From Ficedula albicollis (Eukaryota; Chordata; Aves; Passeriformes; Muscicapidae): a DNA stretch of 64,000 nucleotides. Both the position numbers and the translations under genes were made by a program. The notes beneath the pieces were generated by a model. The model ran no database searches and was not told the origin of the DNA. It saw nothing but the letters and a program-made list of their open reading frames with translations. Within the stretch, counting starts at the first letter, position 1. Each line of letters opens with the position of its first letter. Below are positions 12,893-27,327 of the stretch, one piece after another. The stretch is from positions 33,033,462 through 33,097,461 of the forward strand of contig NC_021674.1 in the NCBI RefSeq assembly GCF_000247815.1, given 5' to 3'.

Positions 12893-15760
12893 TGAGTCAG
12901 CATGAATTCCTCTGTATTCTTGCCTACTCAATATTTTCTTATGCTAGTATACCTCATATCTCATTGTGCCCTTCTTTCCACTGGCACTTTTCCATCCATA
13001 ACATTTTAAATTCTTCATTCATTTAGTTTATACTTCATCATTTCCTATCAGCTACTGAGGTGCAGAGAGTGAATCACAATTCAATCACAATCACAAGATT
13101 GGCTTTTCCCCCTGCTTCCCTCCTGACTTCACCTATGCTGCTCTTTATAAAAACCAACTAAAATATGAAGCTTAAATGCGTTATTTTTCTGCAGACTTGC
13201 TCTTGTGCACATTCTTATCTTCAGTTACTCCTGGGGAGAGCTGGGGTATTTGTTTCATTCATTAAAAATCCCTGAAAAATTTGATGGAGGACTGTCTCCT
13301 ATTCATAACTTTCTTATGGGATTTATTAGGGTAATGCCTCTCTGTTATAGAATTCAGTTACTTACATAAATATTTTTTGAACTCTCCTATGACCCATATG
13401 ATGTTTAGAATAATTTTTATACAGTTTGTTTAATTTCTTTCAAACTTTATTGGTTTTATCCTTATTATGTTTGATGGGAATTTCCCATGAGAAGAGGAAA
13501 AAAAACCCAGTGAAGTATGACTTGAAAAAAATACCCTCTTTGTTGTATACATTCTTTGTAGAAGAGATGTAGAACTGTGTCCTTAATTGGTAACATAATA
13601 AATTGATGTATGTGCCTGCATTCTCTTAGGCTTATACTGTATTTGGGAAAAAATGTGAAATTACAAATGTTTTTCAAAATATAAAAAGCTTATAAAAGAT
13701 TGAGTAAAAACTCTTCTTTAAAAAACATTATGGTAACATTGAGATGTCTGCACCATTTTTCTCTGCTTTCATTACTTTCTGAACTTCACATTTGCGTGGT
13801 ATTAAATATACCACCATACAAATAATATGTACTTTATATGAGAAAACTTTATATTGGAGTAAGTAAAACACAAAATAATACAGAACATAGCACCGTATTA
13901 TTGGTATGACTTTTCTATACATTTCAACATAAATATAAATGTAGAGAGTGCCTTTTCTAAAAGTGGTGAATTTTGTTGTCTGTTGCACTTTCTTCTGAAA
14001 TTCTGAAAGCACAGAAACAGTGTCCTATGGAGCTTGAAGCTATTAATGACTTCTAAAATTTAATCAGTGGTTTGGATTGTGGATGGGAGCACAAAAGAAA
14101 GGTTTGTCATATGGTCTCTCCATCCCTTGATACAAATGCATTGTCTCCTGTACTGGTGGTTTATATTGCACCTCTCTTGTACATTCAAGTGCTATGACCA
14201 AGCTATGACTCTGGAGCTGTAAATGCAGTGTTTTCTGTTAAAATATTTTTCATATATTTGCCCATTCCAGACAGTGGTATCTGCAATGCAATAGTGCTTT
14301 TCATTGATCTAGGATATTATAAGATTTTAGATAGCACCAACATAAAAATATAGTTTGTTTGGCTTTGCTTTCTTTTTAAGAGGCCTAGTTTAGGGTTGTT
14401 GTAACTTCCTTTATGTCTGGGCCATTATGCAAAGCCAGTGATTAGACTACATGTGAGCTGAAGAAGAGGTTTGAACTATAAGAGCAGCTTTGCCATATCA
14501 GGTGTAGAATTTGAAAGGCAAACCACAGTATCAATTCCTATTATTCAAGATTCCCTAAAGTTGTCAGGGCATTCAACAGTTTTGACACTTTAGAGGATCA
14601 TATCTAGTCGAGGAAAACACATAAACTTCTCCTGTCTATCTGCTTTCTGATTATGTCAAGACTCCAAACTTTGTGCTTCTCAACATAATTATGCTACACA
14701 TAAGTGGTATTTTCATGTTATTTACAGTCCCTTCAAGTAGTAAAGTTGGACTTCATGGCTGATTAATCTGGAAAGAAAATGAGGGAATTTACAGAACGCT
14801 GAACATCATAAAACTTTACCAAATATACAGGTATAGGAGAATGTTTAGATTTAAGAACATAGAAGATACTAATGTAGTAAAAATGCAAAGGGCAATTTTG
14901 AATACATCCTGTTTGGAGCAGCCAGGCACAGAAAGATCAGCACTTCAATTTACACACCTTCTCTAATGGAAAAGGTGGCTTTTGAACAAAGAGAAATGCA
15001 ATGATTGTAAGACTACAAATATTTTAATGTAGGTCAAATGGGAGGCTGAAATGAAAATGTGCCAGTGTCTCTGCTGGTTTTGTCTTGGTCTTTCTCTTTC
15101 CACAGGGTTTTGTTTCTGCCCCCTGCGTGTTAACCCTCAGTACTGCAGTACCACTGAGGATGTGTGCCATATTGCACTGCTTGCGTTTTCGATCTCATTA
15201 TTCTTGCATGATCGTAGAAGCCAGAAATTGAATTGGAAACCTCAAGGGCCTCTAAAGTGAAAAGTCAGGCAGAGATGCTAAGGTTAACACTATTAGCTCT
15301 GTCTGCTTAATTCCAAGTTCAGTAGCAGATTATCTTTTACTTCAGCAGTGTCAAAACCTTCATTAGAAATGAAACTATTGATGATGAACGTGTGGCAAAC
15401 AGTCTGTGAACCTTAACTAAGGCCTGTTTATCTGGGGCGACCACTGGAGAGAGTAAGAGAGAATTGTTTTGGCTGGCATTATGCTCTGTGAATGAATTTG
15501 GGTTGGAACTTCTGTGGAGCTGTTGAAATGAGTCTGTGAGGAGGTGGGGGTAAAGGGAAGGATATTGTTTTAGAGAAATTATGCTTTTCAGTTGCTGGCA
15601 TTTCCTTTTTCCTTAAAGCACAGAATTTAAAGACTGGACAAAAACAACAGGAGTCCAATGCAGAACCAGTGTCCAGATGCAAACACTGGGATCAAGGTCA
15701 GTCATTTTCTGTGACTGTGGATGGGATTATGTGATTTTCATCAATACATGCTATATTTCT

Positions 15761-15917
15761 TTGGAGCCTGTGTTTTAAAATCCAGCTCCCCCAGACTCTC
15801 AGTACCATATTTATAGCTGGCAGCCAGGGAACTTCATATTTGGAGCCTGTGTTTTAAAAACCAGCTCCCCCAGACTCTCAGTATCATATTTATAGCTGGC
15901 AGCCAGGGAACTTCATC
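15761..15917. repeat. Tandem duplication, period 79
   Basis: Copies lie at 15761-15839 and 15840-15917, from TTGGAGCCTGTG to GGGAACTTCAT. Two internal differences are visible. Confidence 0.92.
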
Positions 15918-18900
15918 TTACCTGTTCAGGTATGTTATCACCTTAAAAACAAACAAACAAGAAAACAGTCCCAATACCAGCCAACGAAAAACCAGCCAAA
16001 TCCAAACCACCCTGAACATTAGTGGTGAGAGTGGAGGAGTACAGTCTGTTGGGGCTTGACACCATGGACCCTTCCCAAGCCTCACTGAGCACGTCATCCC
16101 ACTGTGCGTGCAGAGGCTTGCAGACAGGCTGGCTCTGCTAGCTCTGATAGCCACAGCATTTGCTTTTCCATCCTCAGCTCAGATTTACTCCAGTGCTTTT
16201 TCATCAGATAACTTATTTAAATAATGCTAACAGACAGGTGGGGAGCAGTCACAAAGAAAGCCCTAGTGGCTTAGATGGGCAAAGGGAGATTTTAAGATAT
16301 TTAAGGAAGGCAGATTTTAGTTAAAATCATTAACTGCTGAATTCATAAGAGATGTACTGCCAGACGATTTTCATCATGGTTTTTTAGTGTCTCTTCTATC
16401 TGTGGTACATCTCTGGTATGCATTAGCAGCAGCAGGAGATCCCCATTTTCCCTTAACACGGTCTGTGCTTGTGAAGCAGTTCTGAACAACGGGAAATGCT
16501 TTTTCAAAATAGTGAGTGGCAAGAGTTGAGTATGTGATTTGGATTTCAATTCTGTTCCTAATGCTAACACAGCTACTAGTTTAACAGGAGCATTTCAGTA
16601 TAGAAGTATATAAAGAAGGAAAGAGATTTCTTCTGTATAGAGCAGTGAAGTTGTATGAAAGTCCTGTGGAAGTGTTCTGTAGTTAGGTGTGTAATTGTCC
16701 TAAACTGTGAGAAGTAATGGCCTTATTTACTGTCATTGCTGCTTGTTCTTAAAAAAATCAGTCTTTCACCCAAAGAAAGGGAATTGTCCTTGAAGCTTCA
16801 GAGATCTAAACTTACTGGTTTTTCCCCCACTAATTGATATAAGCGAGAAAGCTTACTAGATTCATGAATGCCTTCTCTATGCTTGTGTTCTTGGCAAAAG
16901 CTTTGCCTACAAATGTAGCAAGAATATTAACTGAAGCCTTTTAACTTACAGAGAGGTTTGGTTGTTTCCCTGGCTTGTACCAGTGGGGAGAAGTCTGAGG
17001 AGATGACAATGCATGAAGCAATGAAAAGTCTGCATCCAAAAGCTTTATTTATCATGTCTTTCTGCTGGCTAGTTTGCAGCAATGCCCATTCTTTTTTCAG
17101 GTACCTGTGGCTTGATGGAGTGTCTACCCTCATGTAACTGAGCATGTTCTTATTCCAAGATCAGCCTGTGGATTTCACCCATAATTTCACAGTGCTAACC
17201 TATATCTTGTTCATGTAATGGATGTGCATCAGGGCATGGGACAGGGAGAGGCAACAGAGCCCTTGGGGGGAAGGGAGAGGACAGGAGCTGGCTGATGGTG
17301 CCAGAGCAATTAATCTTCCTACAGCCCAATCCCTGCCCATGGCTGAGGGCCCTGCAAGACAAGGGTGGCAGGAAATCATCTACAGGTGGATGGAGTATCT
17401 TGACAGCTTGGTCCTTGCCGCAGTCTGTAGGAGTGGTACCTGCTGATACCTCAGGGATCATTCCTTGCTTGGGCTTATTGAAGTTTCTGGATTGGTGGCA
17501 GTGGTGTGATGTTGGTAGTGCTGATGATGGTGAGGAGAGACAATTTTTTGCTGAACACCTAATACTGTCAAAGGTAAGTTCAACAGAGCTCTACTGCCTG
17601 TTAGCATATTGAATGCCTTGTGCATGCTGGCAGTGCTTTTTGGTGTTACTGCCAGCAGCTTCATTATTGCCGACTGACTTTCTTTTAGAGCCCTCAGAAA
17701 AATACCAGGAGTACCTTGTGGCTTACGTCATCCTCAAACTCTGTCACAGCAGAGACAGGCTCATGGCCAGCTCTGGGATAGTGCTGAATTAGAAAAGCCA
17801 AGTTGTTACATTCTAAACTGTCTGTGAGCTCAGGAAGGTGCAAAATGATGCTGTAGCCCCAAGTGACAGAGTGGGTAATTGCTTCATGCTTTATAAGCAT
17901 GGTGATTGGATGCCTAGGATGTTAGCTTTCCTGGCATATATCTTCCTTTATTTGTTTGTTTAATTATTAATTTTTTGTTGTTGCTGTATAATGTGCACAC
18001 AGCTGGGACTACTAGCCATTTTCCAAAAGTCTTAGCTATGAAAAGAAACCTTGTAATGAAACTTGAAATTAAATTTTTCCCTTTCCATTGGCAAGCTTTG
18101 CAGTATTTCAATTTAATTAAAAAAGATCCCATGTGTAGAAAGGGTAACACTCTCCATGCAAATGTGTTCAATCTGTTTTGTTGTGGACAATATATAGAAG
18201 ACTCAACTTTTTTTGGACATAGATAATTCCTTTTTAAGATTATGAGGTTTTTATCAATAAAATATCCTAGGCAAATACTTGAGTATGTTTAAATGTGTAT
18301 ATAGGGAATTTTATGGTTCAAGCCCAGTAAAATTCAGTTTACAGTTATCTTTTGTATTGCAGCAGAGACTTCTTGTGCTTGCTGGTAATGTCATCTTTCA
18401 TTTGGTTTGCATGCATATTAATTAGCTACCTGGAAGCATATGTGTCCCATCAATGTTCTAAGTAGATGCACGGAGTTTAAAAATGAGGCTTAGTGCTGTC
18501 AGCCTCCAAAGATTGGAAGGGACTTCTGCAGTGAATGAATTTTTTCTCTCTAATGTATTTAAACATGACATGGTATCTCAACAGAAGGTGTGGGCTCATA
18601 GTGGTACTTGCTGAGTGTGTCTGTGTGGCCTGTGTTATGCAAGAGGTCAAAAAGTGGTAGGATGATGCTTTTGACTTTAATAAAAAAAAACTAGCTTCTT
18701 CAGAAGATTACTGAATTATTTCCTTCTATTTTGTAGAATTTCACAAATTAGGCTCATATTATTGCATCCCACTGTTTTCGTACAAGCTTTAAAAAGACAG
18801 ATTCAAGCACAGACTGTGCTTTGAAAGGAGTATTTGTATGCTTTTTATACATTTGGCAATTGCCATGGTTAGTTAGTGTCAGCACAAAACAGATTACAAT

Positions 18901-20373
18901 CTAATGAGCTATTTTTGAGAAAATTCATTAGCTGCATAGCATGAGTTGGTGCATATGAGCTTGTGCACATGCACGTGGATGTCCCAGCACACACTCTGGT
19001 TATATGCTCATGACCCAAACATCCAGTTTAGGGGTTCATCCTTCAGTAAACCAGCCTGATACTTTATGCATATATTCTGGAAGGAGTAACATTGTTTGCT
19101 GTTTTTGGAAGCTGTCTTACAGTAAGAGAGAGGTATTATGCACTGAGTGCTTCTACCCACATGTAACATAATTCTGTGTTATAGTTGTTTCCCCATTAAC
19201 TGTGTAGAAGAGGTAGATTTTAAATTCAGCCACTGGAAGGAGAGATGTGATCTTGTGCTTTAAAGCAAGTGTAGTACATTAAAGATTCCTCAGTGGGCTT
19301 TTTTGTAACATGCCTTTATTTCCAGAGCAACTGTGAACAGAACTTATCTAAAAAGCAATGCACATAGATGTCTTTGATGAAAATTTAAGCATTTTATTGC
19401 TGTCTCGAATTTATATTAGATTTTATATTTGTTTAGGTTTTTTTAAAGAAGTAATAGCACTTCCTACCTCTTCCTTAAAAAAAGAAAGCAAACACCCAAA
19501 AATCCCCAACTCCCCCCAGACCTACAAAAAGAAACATTTGCAACAAAATATTGATGCTGGAAACTAGTTGGAACTTTGCCTCGTCAGAGGGCTGAATTAG
19601 TAATTTTTTTCCCTAATCTTTTATGTGGGCTGAATTCTCTACCTGGTCTAGGCATTATTGATGGTAGAAAGCTGTGCATGCCTTCCATGAAGGAAAAATT
19701 TCCAGTAGAAGTTCCCAAACACATTTCTTTAAAGTAAAATTTTGTGTTAGAACTTTTCCACAAGAATTGTTTTGGACCAACCATACTTAACGAAAGACAT
19801 TTTTTAAAAAGGTCTTCCCAGGAAGAATTTCCTTAGCATTCCCTGACTGCAAGGAAACTGGAGGCATTGTACCAAGTAGTGCACAATTTCAGTGAATGGG
19901 TAAAGAGCCCTATTTTTAATCTCTCTCAAACACTTGAAGAGAGTTTGTAGATGTTACATCCTTCATACTTCAATTATTCCTGGGACACACAGGCTGTTCT
20001 GGAGAACACACCCTTGGTGAGTGCTGAGGATCCAAGCAGTATTGTTTCAAGGTAAAAGCTGATTTGAAATTAAATTTCAGGGCATTTCTCCATATGGATG
20101 TTATGGATCATTCCACTGTATTGGTTAATTGGGGTCTAGCGGTGTAATTGGAATTCTGAAAATATAAATTAGTCATCCTCAGAAAGAAGCAGAGCTAAGT
20201 GACATATTTTATTGATTATTCCTTTTAGATCTAATGTAATTTCAGTTATTTGTAAGATTAAAACAGAGACCTAGTATGATGGATTCTGTAAGTGGCTAGA
20301 TTGGGTGCCTGAGAGCAATTAATATTGAGGAAAGCCTTTCTTGTTACTATTTTGGTTTGAGGGAGAAAAGGTT

Positions 20374-20694
20374 CTCTCAGTCTTATGCTTAAAGATGCCC
20401 CAGAATACTGGTATTACTACTTGACCAATCATTTAAACAAAAATCAATCAGTATTTTAAAATTTGAAAAAGTAAGAGTAATACAAGGACTTAAATGTTGT
20501 GCTTTTTTCCACCCTTTCTTTTCTTATCATGGCCCTCTCAGTCTTATGCTTAAAGATACCCCAGAATACTGGTATTACTACTTCACCAATCATTTAAACA
20601 AAAATCAATCAGTATTTTAAAATTTGAAAAAGTAAGAGTAATACAAGGACTTAAATGTTGTGCTTTTTTCCACCCTTTCTTTTCTTATCATGGC
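20374..20694. repeat. Tandem duplication, period 161
   Basis: Copies lie at 20374-20534 and 20535-20694, from CTCTCAGTCTTATG to CTTATCATGGC. Two differences are visible (G/A and G/C). Confidence 0.94.
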
Positions 20695-21555
20695 TTGTAG
20701 TCTGTAGCTCTCAGTGTCCACTGGAATAGATCCTCTTGTAGTTAACATAAGTAACAGAAGTTGTCAATCCTGCTTCAGATTTCATCTTAAATTAACAAAC
20801 AGAGAATTATTTTATAAAAAATATATAAAAGAGAAGTGAGCAAGCAGATAATGATGTGCATCCCTCCAATCAGTTTCCCTGGTTCCCTTTCATGTACATG
20901 TGTTTGTGCTGTACATCAGGCACAATACAAGAAGAGAGGGGGCCTGGCAGCAGTGCATGCAAAGGTGACTGAGAGCCAAGGGCAGAGAAGTGAGTTCTGA
21001 ATTTTCTTTGTGTGGTTTCTATCAAGCAGACTTCTGCTTAGTGCCCTACCATGCTCCTGACAGCTCCAAGGATTGTGCTCATTCTCATCATAAATTGGTT
21101 TCTGCAATTACAAGTCCAAGAGGAAAAGTAAAGCTACTAATTGAATGTAAAGGCTTTCTGACTTGGCTTACAGCTTACTCCAGGGCTGCTTTGTGTCTGC
21201 TTGGAGGCATAAACAGGAATGAGTTTTCTGTTTACAAACAGTGCATTTGGCTGTGCTGAGGCTGCCCACTTAAGGGAAAGAAAAAAAAATGCAGCTGAAA
21301 ATGTAGTGTCATGATGTATTTGAAACATTCAGTGGCATGCAATCCATCAAGGCAACTGAGGCTTTACCACAGTAGGTTATGCTGCAGTCTGAGCTCACTG
21401 TGCTTGCTTGGAAGCCATATTATCAATGGAAAAGATGCAGGGCTGTTTTTAATCTTAAGAGCAGCAATTGTTTTCTTTTTCTAAGATTTGCTGTCTTGGA
21501 GCTCTGAACAGGGCAGGTAGTATTTTCAAAGTTAAATAGTTCCTGTTGTGCTGTG

Positions 21556-21592
21556 CTTTTTTATTTTTTGTTTTGTTTTGTTCAGTTTTGTT
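21556..21592. repeat. (TTTTG)n-like simple repeat
   Basis: Runs of T and TTTTG units. Low complexity, no gene. Confidence 0.8.
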
Positions 21593-22879
21593 TATAAATT
21601 CCAAAAGATTGTCAGGGTGTTACTCAAATGTGGGATAAGCACACCATAGTCAGCTGTGGTTGGAAAACTTCAATCTGTCAGTACACAGAAGATTGAAACT
21701 TTTTCAGGCAGGTTTTCAGAATGCAAAATAAATAAATAGGTTCTATCTGCCAAAACTGTTATTCATGTCAGGAAGTGACCAGAATATAAAGACATAACTG
21801 AGGGAAACTTGTGCTTAAGAATAACATTATTGCAGATTTTGACTTTGAGTGGTTTCACACTTTGGCTGTCTACAAAGAATGATTTTGATGATACAGATAA
21901 TTGCAAATAGAATTTTTGCAAACTTTTGGCAAATCTGTTCATTCACTGTGAGTGGATTTTGCTGCTGAAAGGCTTTTCCGTGTGCAAAAGGAGCTCATGA
22001 TGAAGGATTTCTGTGTGAAGGAGTTTCTGCAGAGGGGCTGCTCTGGTTTCCTGTTTTGGGAAAGCTCTGCAGGGAGAGTGTTTTCTGGCTGTGGATGCAA
22101 TATGCATTATAACTTCAGCAGGTAAGTTGTTCTGGATCGGGCAGATAATGGCAGCTCTGGTGGGCAGCAGGGTGCTCAGTGATGAATTGCATTTTGACAC
22201 TCAGTGCTCCTTCATGATTTCACCTTCAGTCAGCTGCTTCTATTTGCCTCTATTGTGATTTATCATTCGTCACGACACTTCTTACCCTTACTGTCTTGGT
22301 GTCCTTTTGCATGTCTGTCTGTGTCACTGCCATCCCAGATGCTACAATGTCCCCTCACTCTATATTTCCTCCACTTACTCCGTGATCCCCATGCTAGCAC
22401 TGGCAGTCCAAACCTCAGTGGGACTGGACCAGACTGTGGAAAAGCGTGTCCCCTATAGCTAGTTCTGATGTTTTGGAGTTACAGGGCTCATTTGAAAGTT
22501 CTTTGGTTAGTTGTCAGTGGCCTGGGAGTGGAAGTGCTAACTAGGGTCATAGATTATAAATGTTCCTATTCCTGATGAGTGTGCTTATGAGTAAATATTT
22601 GGTTGTCTAATGAAAACCAAATATTTTGCTTCTTGAGATGTGGACATACATTTGATTAAGGAGCCAATATGAAAGAAAATCGTTGTGAGTTAGAAAATGA
22701 AAACAGGTTTTTTGGAAAATATGTTTTGGAAAAGTGATTATAAAGGACAGCAGATAGTTAGAGCTGCTTCTAAATCTGAAGATTTAGAGAAAACCTGCAG
22801 GTGCAACTAAGAACAGAAGTTACAGCCTTGTGATTTTCTGCAAGTCTCTGGAAGAGGCCATATCAGTAGTAACTGATTT

Positions 22880-22884
22880 GTATG
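22880..22884. repeat. Left target-site duplication of the solo LTR
   Basis: GTATG, matched exactly at 23485-23489 on the other side of the LTR. Confidence 0.8.
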
Positions 22885-23484
22885 TGTTGTGGTTTAATCC
22901 CAGCCATCAGCCAAGCTCCAGGCAGCTGCTCACTCTCTCCCCCACCAGTGGGAGTGGGGAGAGAATGTGAAAAGAAAAAGTGAGAAAACTCGTGGGTTGA
23001 GATAAAGACAGTTTAGTAGGAAAAGCAAAAACTGTGCACACAAGCAAAACAAACCAAGGAATTAATTCACCACTTCCCATGGGCAGGCAGATGTTCAGTC
23101 ATCTCCGGGAGAGCAGGGCCATCACAGCTAACAGTGACTTGGGAAGACAAATGGTATCACTCCAAACATCCCCTTTTTCCATCTTCTTTCCCCCACTTTG
23201 TATACTGAATGAGATGCCATATGGGCTGGAATATCCCTTTGGTCACTTGGAGTCACCAGTCCCAGCTGTGTCTCCTCCTATAACCTCCCGTGCACTCCCA
23301 GCCTCCTCACCAGTGTGGCTGTAGGAAAGCAGCAAAGGCCTTGGCTACGTGTAAATCCTGCTCAGCAATAACAAAAACAGCTCTGTATTATCAACCCTGT
23401 GTTCAGTTCAGCACAAATCCAAAACATAGCCCTGTACTAGCCACTGGGAAGAAAATTAACTGTACCCCAGCTGAAACCAGCACA
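22885..23484 (-). mobile_element. Solo LTR of an avian endogenous retrovirus (ERVL-like)
   Basis: The element is bounded by TGTTGTGG and CAGCACA and flanked by the perfect 5-bp target-site duplication GTATG (22880-22884 and 23485-23489). A 5-bp duplication is typical of ERVL-type integration. The minus strand is the likely sense strand: it carries a TATA-like TATACAAAG followed by a G run near 23198-23206, then the GTCTTTATCTCAACCCACGAG block common near the 3' end of this avian LTR family. No internal retroviral genes adjoin it, so it is a solo LTR left by recombination. The 66-residue-or-longer frames across it are not genes. The exact family name was not checked. Confidence 0.85.
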
Positions 23485-23489
23485 GTATG
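23485..23489. repeat. Right target-site duplication of the solo LTR
   Basis: GTATG, identical to 22880-22884. Confidence 0.8.
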
Positions 23490-25053
23490 GAGTGGAGGAT
23501 ATTTTTACTAAATCACCTACAGTAATTACTGATTTACAGGGAAGCTAAACTCCTGCAGGCATCAGCTTAAACTGGGAGCCTGATAGAGAGGCTCTCAATG
23601 TCTTTTAGAATAGTTTCTCTCCACAGACAATATAGAGGCTAGAGGTACTGTTTGAACAGCTACATCAGTTTCATGTGATTTGATGTGATTTTTTCATTGA
23701 TGTGAGCATTATGTATACACCTAATTGTTTTCTGTGCACTTCCCCTCACTGGAGTTGACGTAAACATGAATTTCTGTGCAGTATGGGAAGACAAAAGAAA
23801 GTTACAGATTCAGCATTGGCTGTCTAATTATTTTTTGCTGCTGTCAGAACTACCTTTCCAGAAGGTGCCTAACTGTGACTTTTGCTCTTGGGCTTCTTTC
23901 TGGGTTAGAGCATGTCTGTGCTGCCTGAGGGGTGCCTAAGGGCCCTTCTCTAGTTACATATCCTTTCCCAAACAGCACTTTTATCCTTTGAAACTCAGAC
24001 AGTGCAGTGAATTGTATAGGACCAGTGAATTCACTAATAGATCAACCCACAGAGAAGCTAGACTCAGTCTAGTCATACACTGTATCTACTGCTTTCAATA
24101 AAAGGCATTCTGGAATGGAAATTATATCAGTTTTAATGACAAACTCCTAAATAACGTTCTCCATAGGCTGTAGTTAGAATATTCTGCCTTGAAACAGCGT
24201 CTCCACTGATTGCTACTATGTTAATCATTGTAAGATTGCTTTCTATTCCTATAGTCTTTTCAGAATGTAAATGAATTTGGATTATTATAATAATTTGCCT
24301 TAGATCCTGCCAATTAAAAAAGAAGAAAGATGGAATAGAGGTATTGTTTTGCAAGTGACAATTAGATATCTTGCACTGCCTTAGGTTGCATTTCTGTTTG
24401 TTTCCCTAATTTCCTATGAATACAGTTTTGTGTTTTTCTTTCTTTTAATTTCTTTTATTTACCATGGGGATTGACAGCAGAAAATTTTAATCTAATTATT
24501 CAGCGATCATGTTCGTGTCATGGAATGCCTTTCTTACCACAAAGGCTTGTATAGGCTCCCCGTGGTACTTCTGGCTGACATCTTCCTAGCCCTGGAGTTT
24601 TTTTATTGACATTGTAGTGCAGAACTGTGTGGTTCATTTGAATCTGCTTCAAGGAGCAACCCATGCATCATCAGCTTGGCCAGTCATGTGGGGCACAGCG
24701 TCTTCCTGGCCAAGACCAGCTGCACACTACTGGTTCCCTAAAAGATGAGGGCAGGGGAAGAAATACCCTGCAGAAATGAAGGAAATATTGTCATGCAAGT
24801 CCCCCTCTGGGTTGGAATGGCATTTTCTCAGCAGTTTGAATGCAGTGCTGAGTTGAGTACCTTCATACCAGAGTTTGCTATTATAGTACTTCAACTGCAG
24901 AGAACATGTTAAGCTGTAAACAACATCAAACTAGATTTTTTCCTGTCTCTTAAGGTCTAACCATATTTATTTAATAATCTAGCTCACAGTAGATTTTCAG
25001 CAAACAAATTGACCAAAATTTTGATAGGAATGGTGGAAAAAAACCAGCTCTAA

Positions 25054-25188
<135 letters not shown>

Positions 25189-25200
25189 ACTTAGCCAACT

Positions 25201-25997
25201 GCAATAGAAGAATTGCTGGATAGTGCATGCACCCAGCTGCAGTGACCATGTTAAAATCAATTCTATATTACAGTTTGCCACGTCATACTTATAGTCAGCT
25301 CCAGTCAAACTGGATGTAAACTTTTTAGACATGGGAAGTAGGATCTAAAAAAGCCCCAGGAGATTTTTTTTAGAGGTAGACACTACTACACAAAAGATAA
25401 AATGTGACTTGAATCTGAAGGGAAGTCAGAGGTTGGTGACAGTTGAGCACAGGCTCAAGATGTGTCGCTGACATTTGGACTTCATAATACAAATGGTCAG
25501 GACAGTCAAGTTCCTGCTACAGAAAGAATGTAATACCAGCCAATGTTAGTTTGTTGATCTTTGACTCACTATTTAAGTAGTGATGAGAACGTTTAGAGTG
25601 TCATTGGAAAAAAAGCAATAGAAGAATTGCTGGATACATCAATTCTATATTACAGTTTGCCACATCATACTTATAGTCAGCTCCAGCCAAACTGGATGTA
25701 AACTTTGTAAACATGGAAAGTATGATCTAAAAAAGCCCTAGAAGATTTTTTTTAGAGGTAGACACTACTACTCAAAAGATAAAATGTGACTTGAATCTGA
25801 AGGGAAGTCAGAGGTTGGTGACAGTTGAGCACAGGCTCAAGATGTGTCGCTGACATTTGGACTTCATAATACAAATGGTCAGGACAGTCAAGTTCCTGCT
25901 ACAGAAAGAATGTAATACCAGCCAATGTTAGTTTGTTGATCTTTGACTCACTATTTAAGTAGTGATGAGAACGTTTAGAGTGTCATTGGAAAAAAAA
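25201..25997. repeat. Tandem duplication, units about 414 and 383 bp
   Basis: Copies lie at 25201-25614 and 25615-25997, from GCAATAGAAGAATTGCTGG to GTCATTGGAAAAAAA. The second copy lacks about 35 bases found near 25223-25257. About ten base differences fall in the first 150 bases or so; the rest appears identical. Confidence 0.94.
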
Positions 25998-27113
25998 TGT
26001 TTTTCACTGATATAGTTAAGTCTCTTCTGAGCTTTATCACTTTTCTGACATATTCTGAAGCACTTGGTAAAAGATATGTTGACCTGTCAGTTAAATTTGG
26101 ATCTAGTAAATATATCTTCAGGTAGTGTTTCATCATTTCACCCTAGTCAGAGACTGTTATTTTAGTAGCTGTGGACACCTGTGCACAAGATACAGTTCCT
26201 ATACTCAGCCAAAGCTGCTCTCCAAGAGTGGAAGTTGTTTTTCTGATAAATGTTTTCTATTAACCACCAGGGCTGCTCAGCAGATGAGTATTTATGTCAC
26301 CATCTCTCATCTTGTCATGCTTGTGGTTTGCCTTCTCTTGCTGCTTATGTTGCAGAGGTCTCTGACTGAGCTTCATTTATGTAGGTGTTTGTGAGGCTGT
26401 GGGAGAAATGGGGCAGGATGCACCTTTGCCTTCAGACAAAGGCAAAGCAAAGACGCCAGTTCACCTTCCCTGCCTCCTCTTTACCTCTCCAAAGCATCCC
26501 ATTCCCAACAGGTGGAGAAAGGGGTAAGAATTTGTTCTTACTCTCTCAATATATGCTGTAGCCACTGAGAAGGATTAATTCTGTGGGAGGTAAAATGTAC
26601 CCTATAAATCCCCAGTCGTTGTCTCTAGACCCATCTTTTCTGTTGGTGTGATTCAGTGTCATCTCCTTAGCATTTCAGAGCCTTTAGTGGAGTAAGCCAA
26701 AGCCACTGATACCAGCAGTGAATTCACATTATTTTGGTGAGGCAGTATCTCACTGAACACTCAGAATTGGTGTTTTTGTTAAATGCTAGCCAATTATTAA
26801 GGGCATTAGTTGCACCAGGGCACTGCTGATATTTTCTTAAAATCAGAGCTTTTTTTGCAGCCAAAACTTACTGAAAAACACCCATGTTGACAGAATCATT
26901 GAAATTCTAAAAATAATTAGGGCAGTACTGAGACATAATTATACCTACGTTGTTATTGGAACTAAGCTATGCAGCACTGAAAATACCATTCTTGGAAAGA
27001 AAATTCATTCCTAAATATCAGTCTCTGAATTCTCAAGCGTATTTGATTGAGTACAATATGTTGTTAATAGTATTTTAGCCAGATTTTAGGTATTTAGATG
27101 CTTAACCTCCAGT

Positions 27114-27327
27114 AGCTTTAGATACTACTGAAACTACACAAAAAACCTTTCCAAACTAGGCCCTTTTATTACAGCTTTAGATACTACTGCAACTACACAA
27201 AAAACCTTTCCAAACTGGGCCCTTTTATTACTGCAGCAGTGAACATTGTTAGCTTTAGATACTACTGAAACTACACAAAAAACCTTTCCAAACTAGGCCC
27301 TTTTATTACTGCAGCAGTGAACATTGT
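27114..27327. repeat. Three-copy tandem repeat, units 59, 78 and 77 bp
   Basis: Copies lie at 27114-27172, 27173-27250 and 27251-27327, each opening AGCTTTAGATACTACTG. The first and third agree where they overlap; the middle copy carries two changes. The first lacks the GCAGCAGTGAACATTGT tail. There are no spacers, so this is not a CRISPR array. Confidence 0.93.

Noticed and set aside
27114..27327. Three regularly spaced repeats, superficially CRISPR-like
   Set aside because: The units abut without unique spacers, and the genome is eukaryotic.
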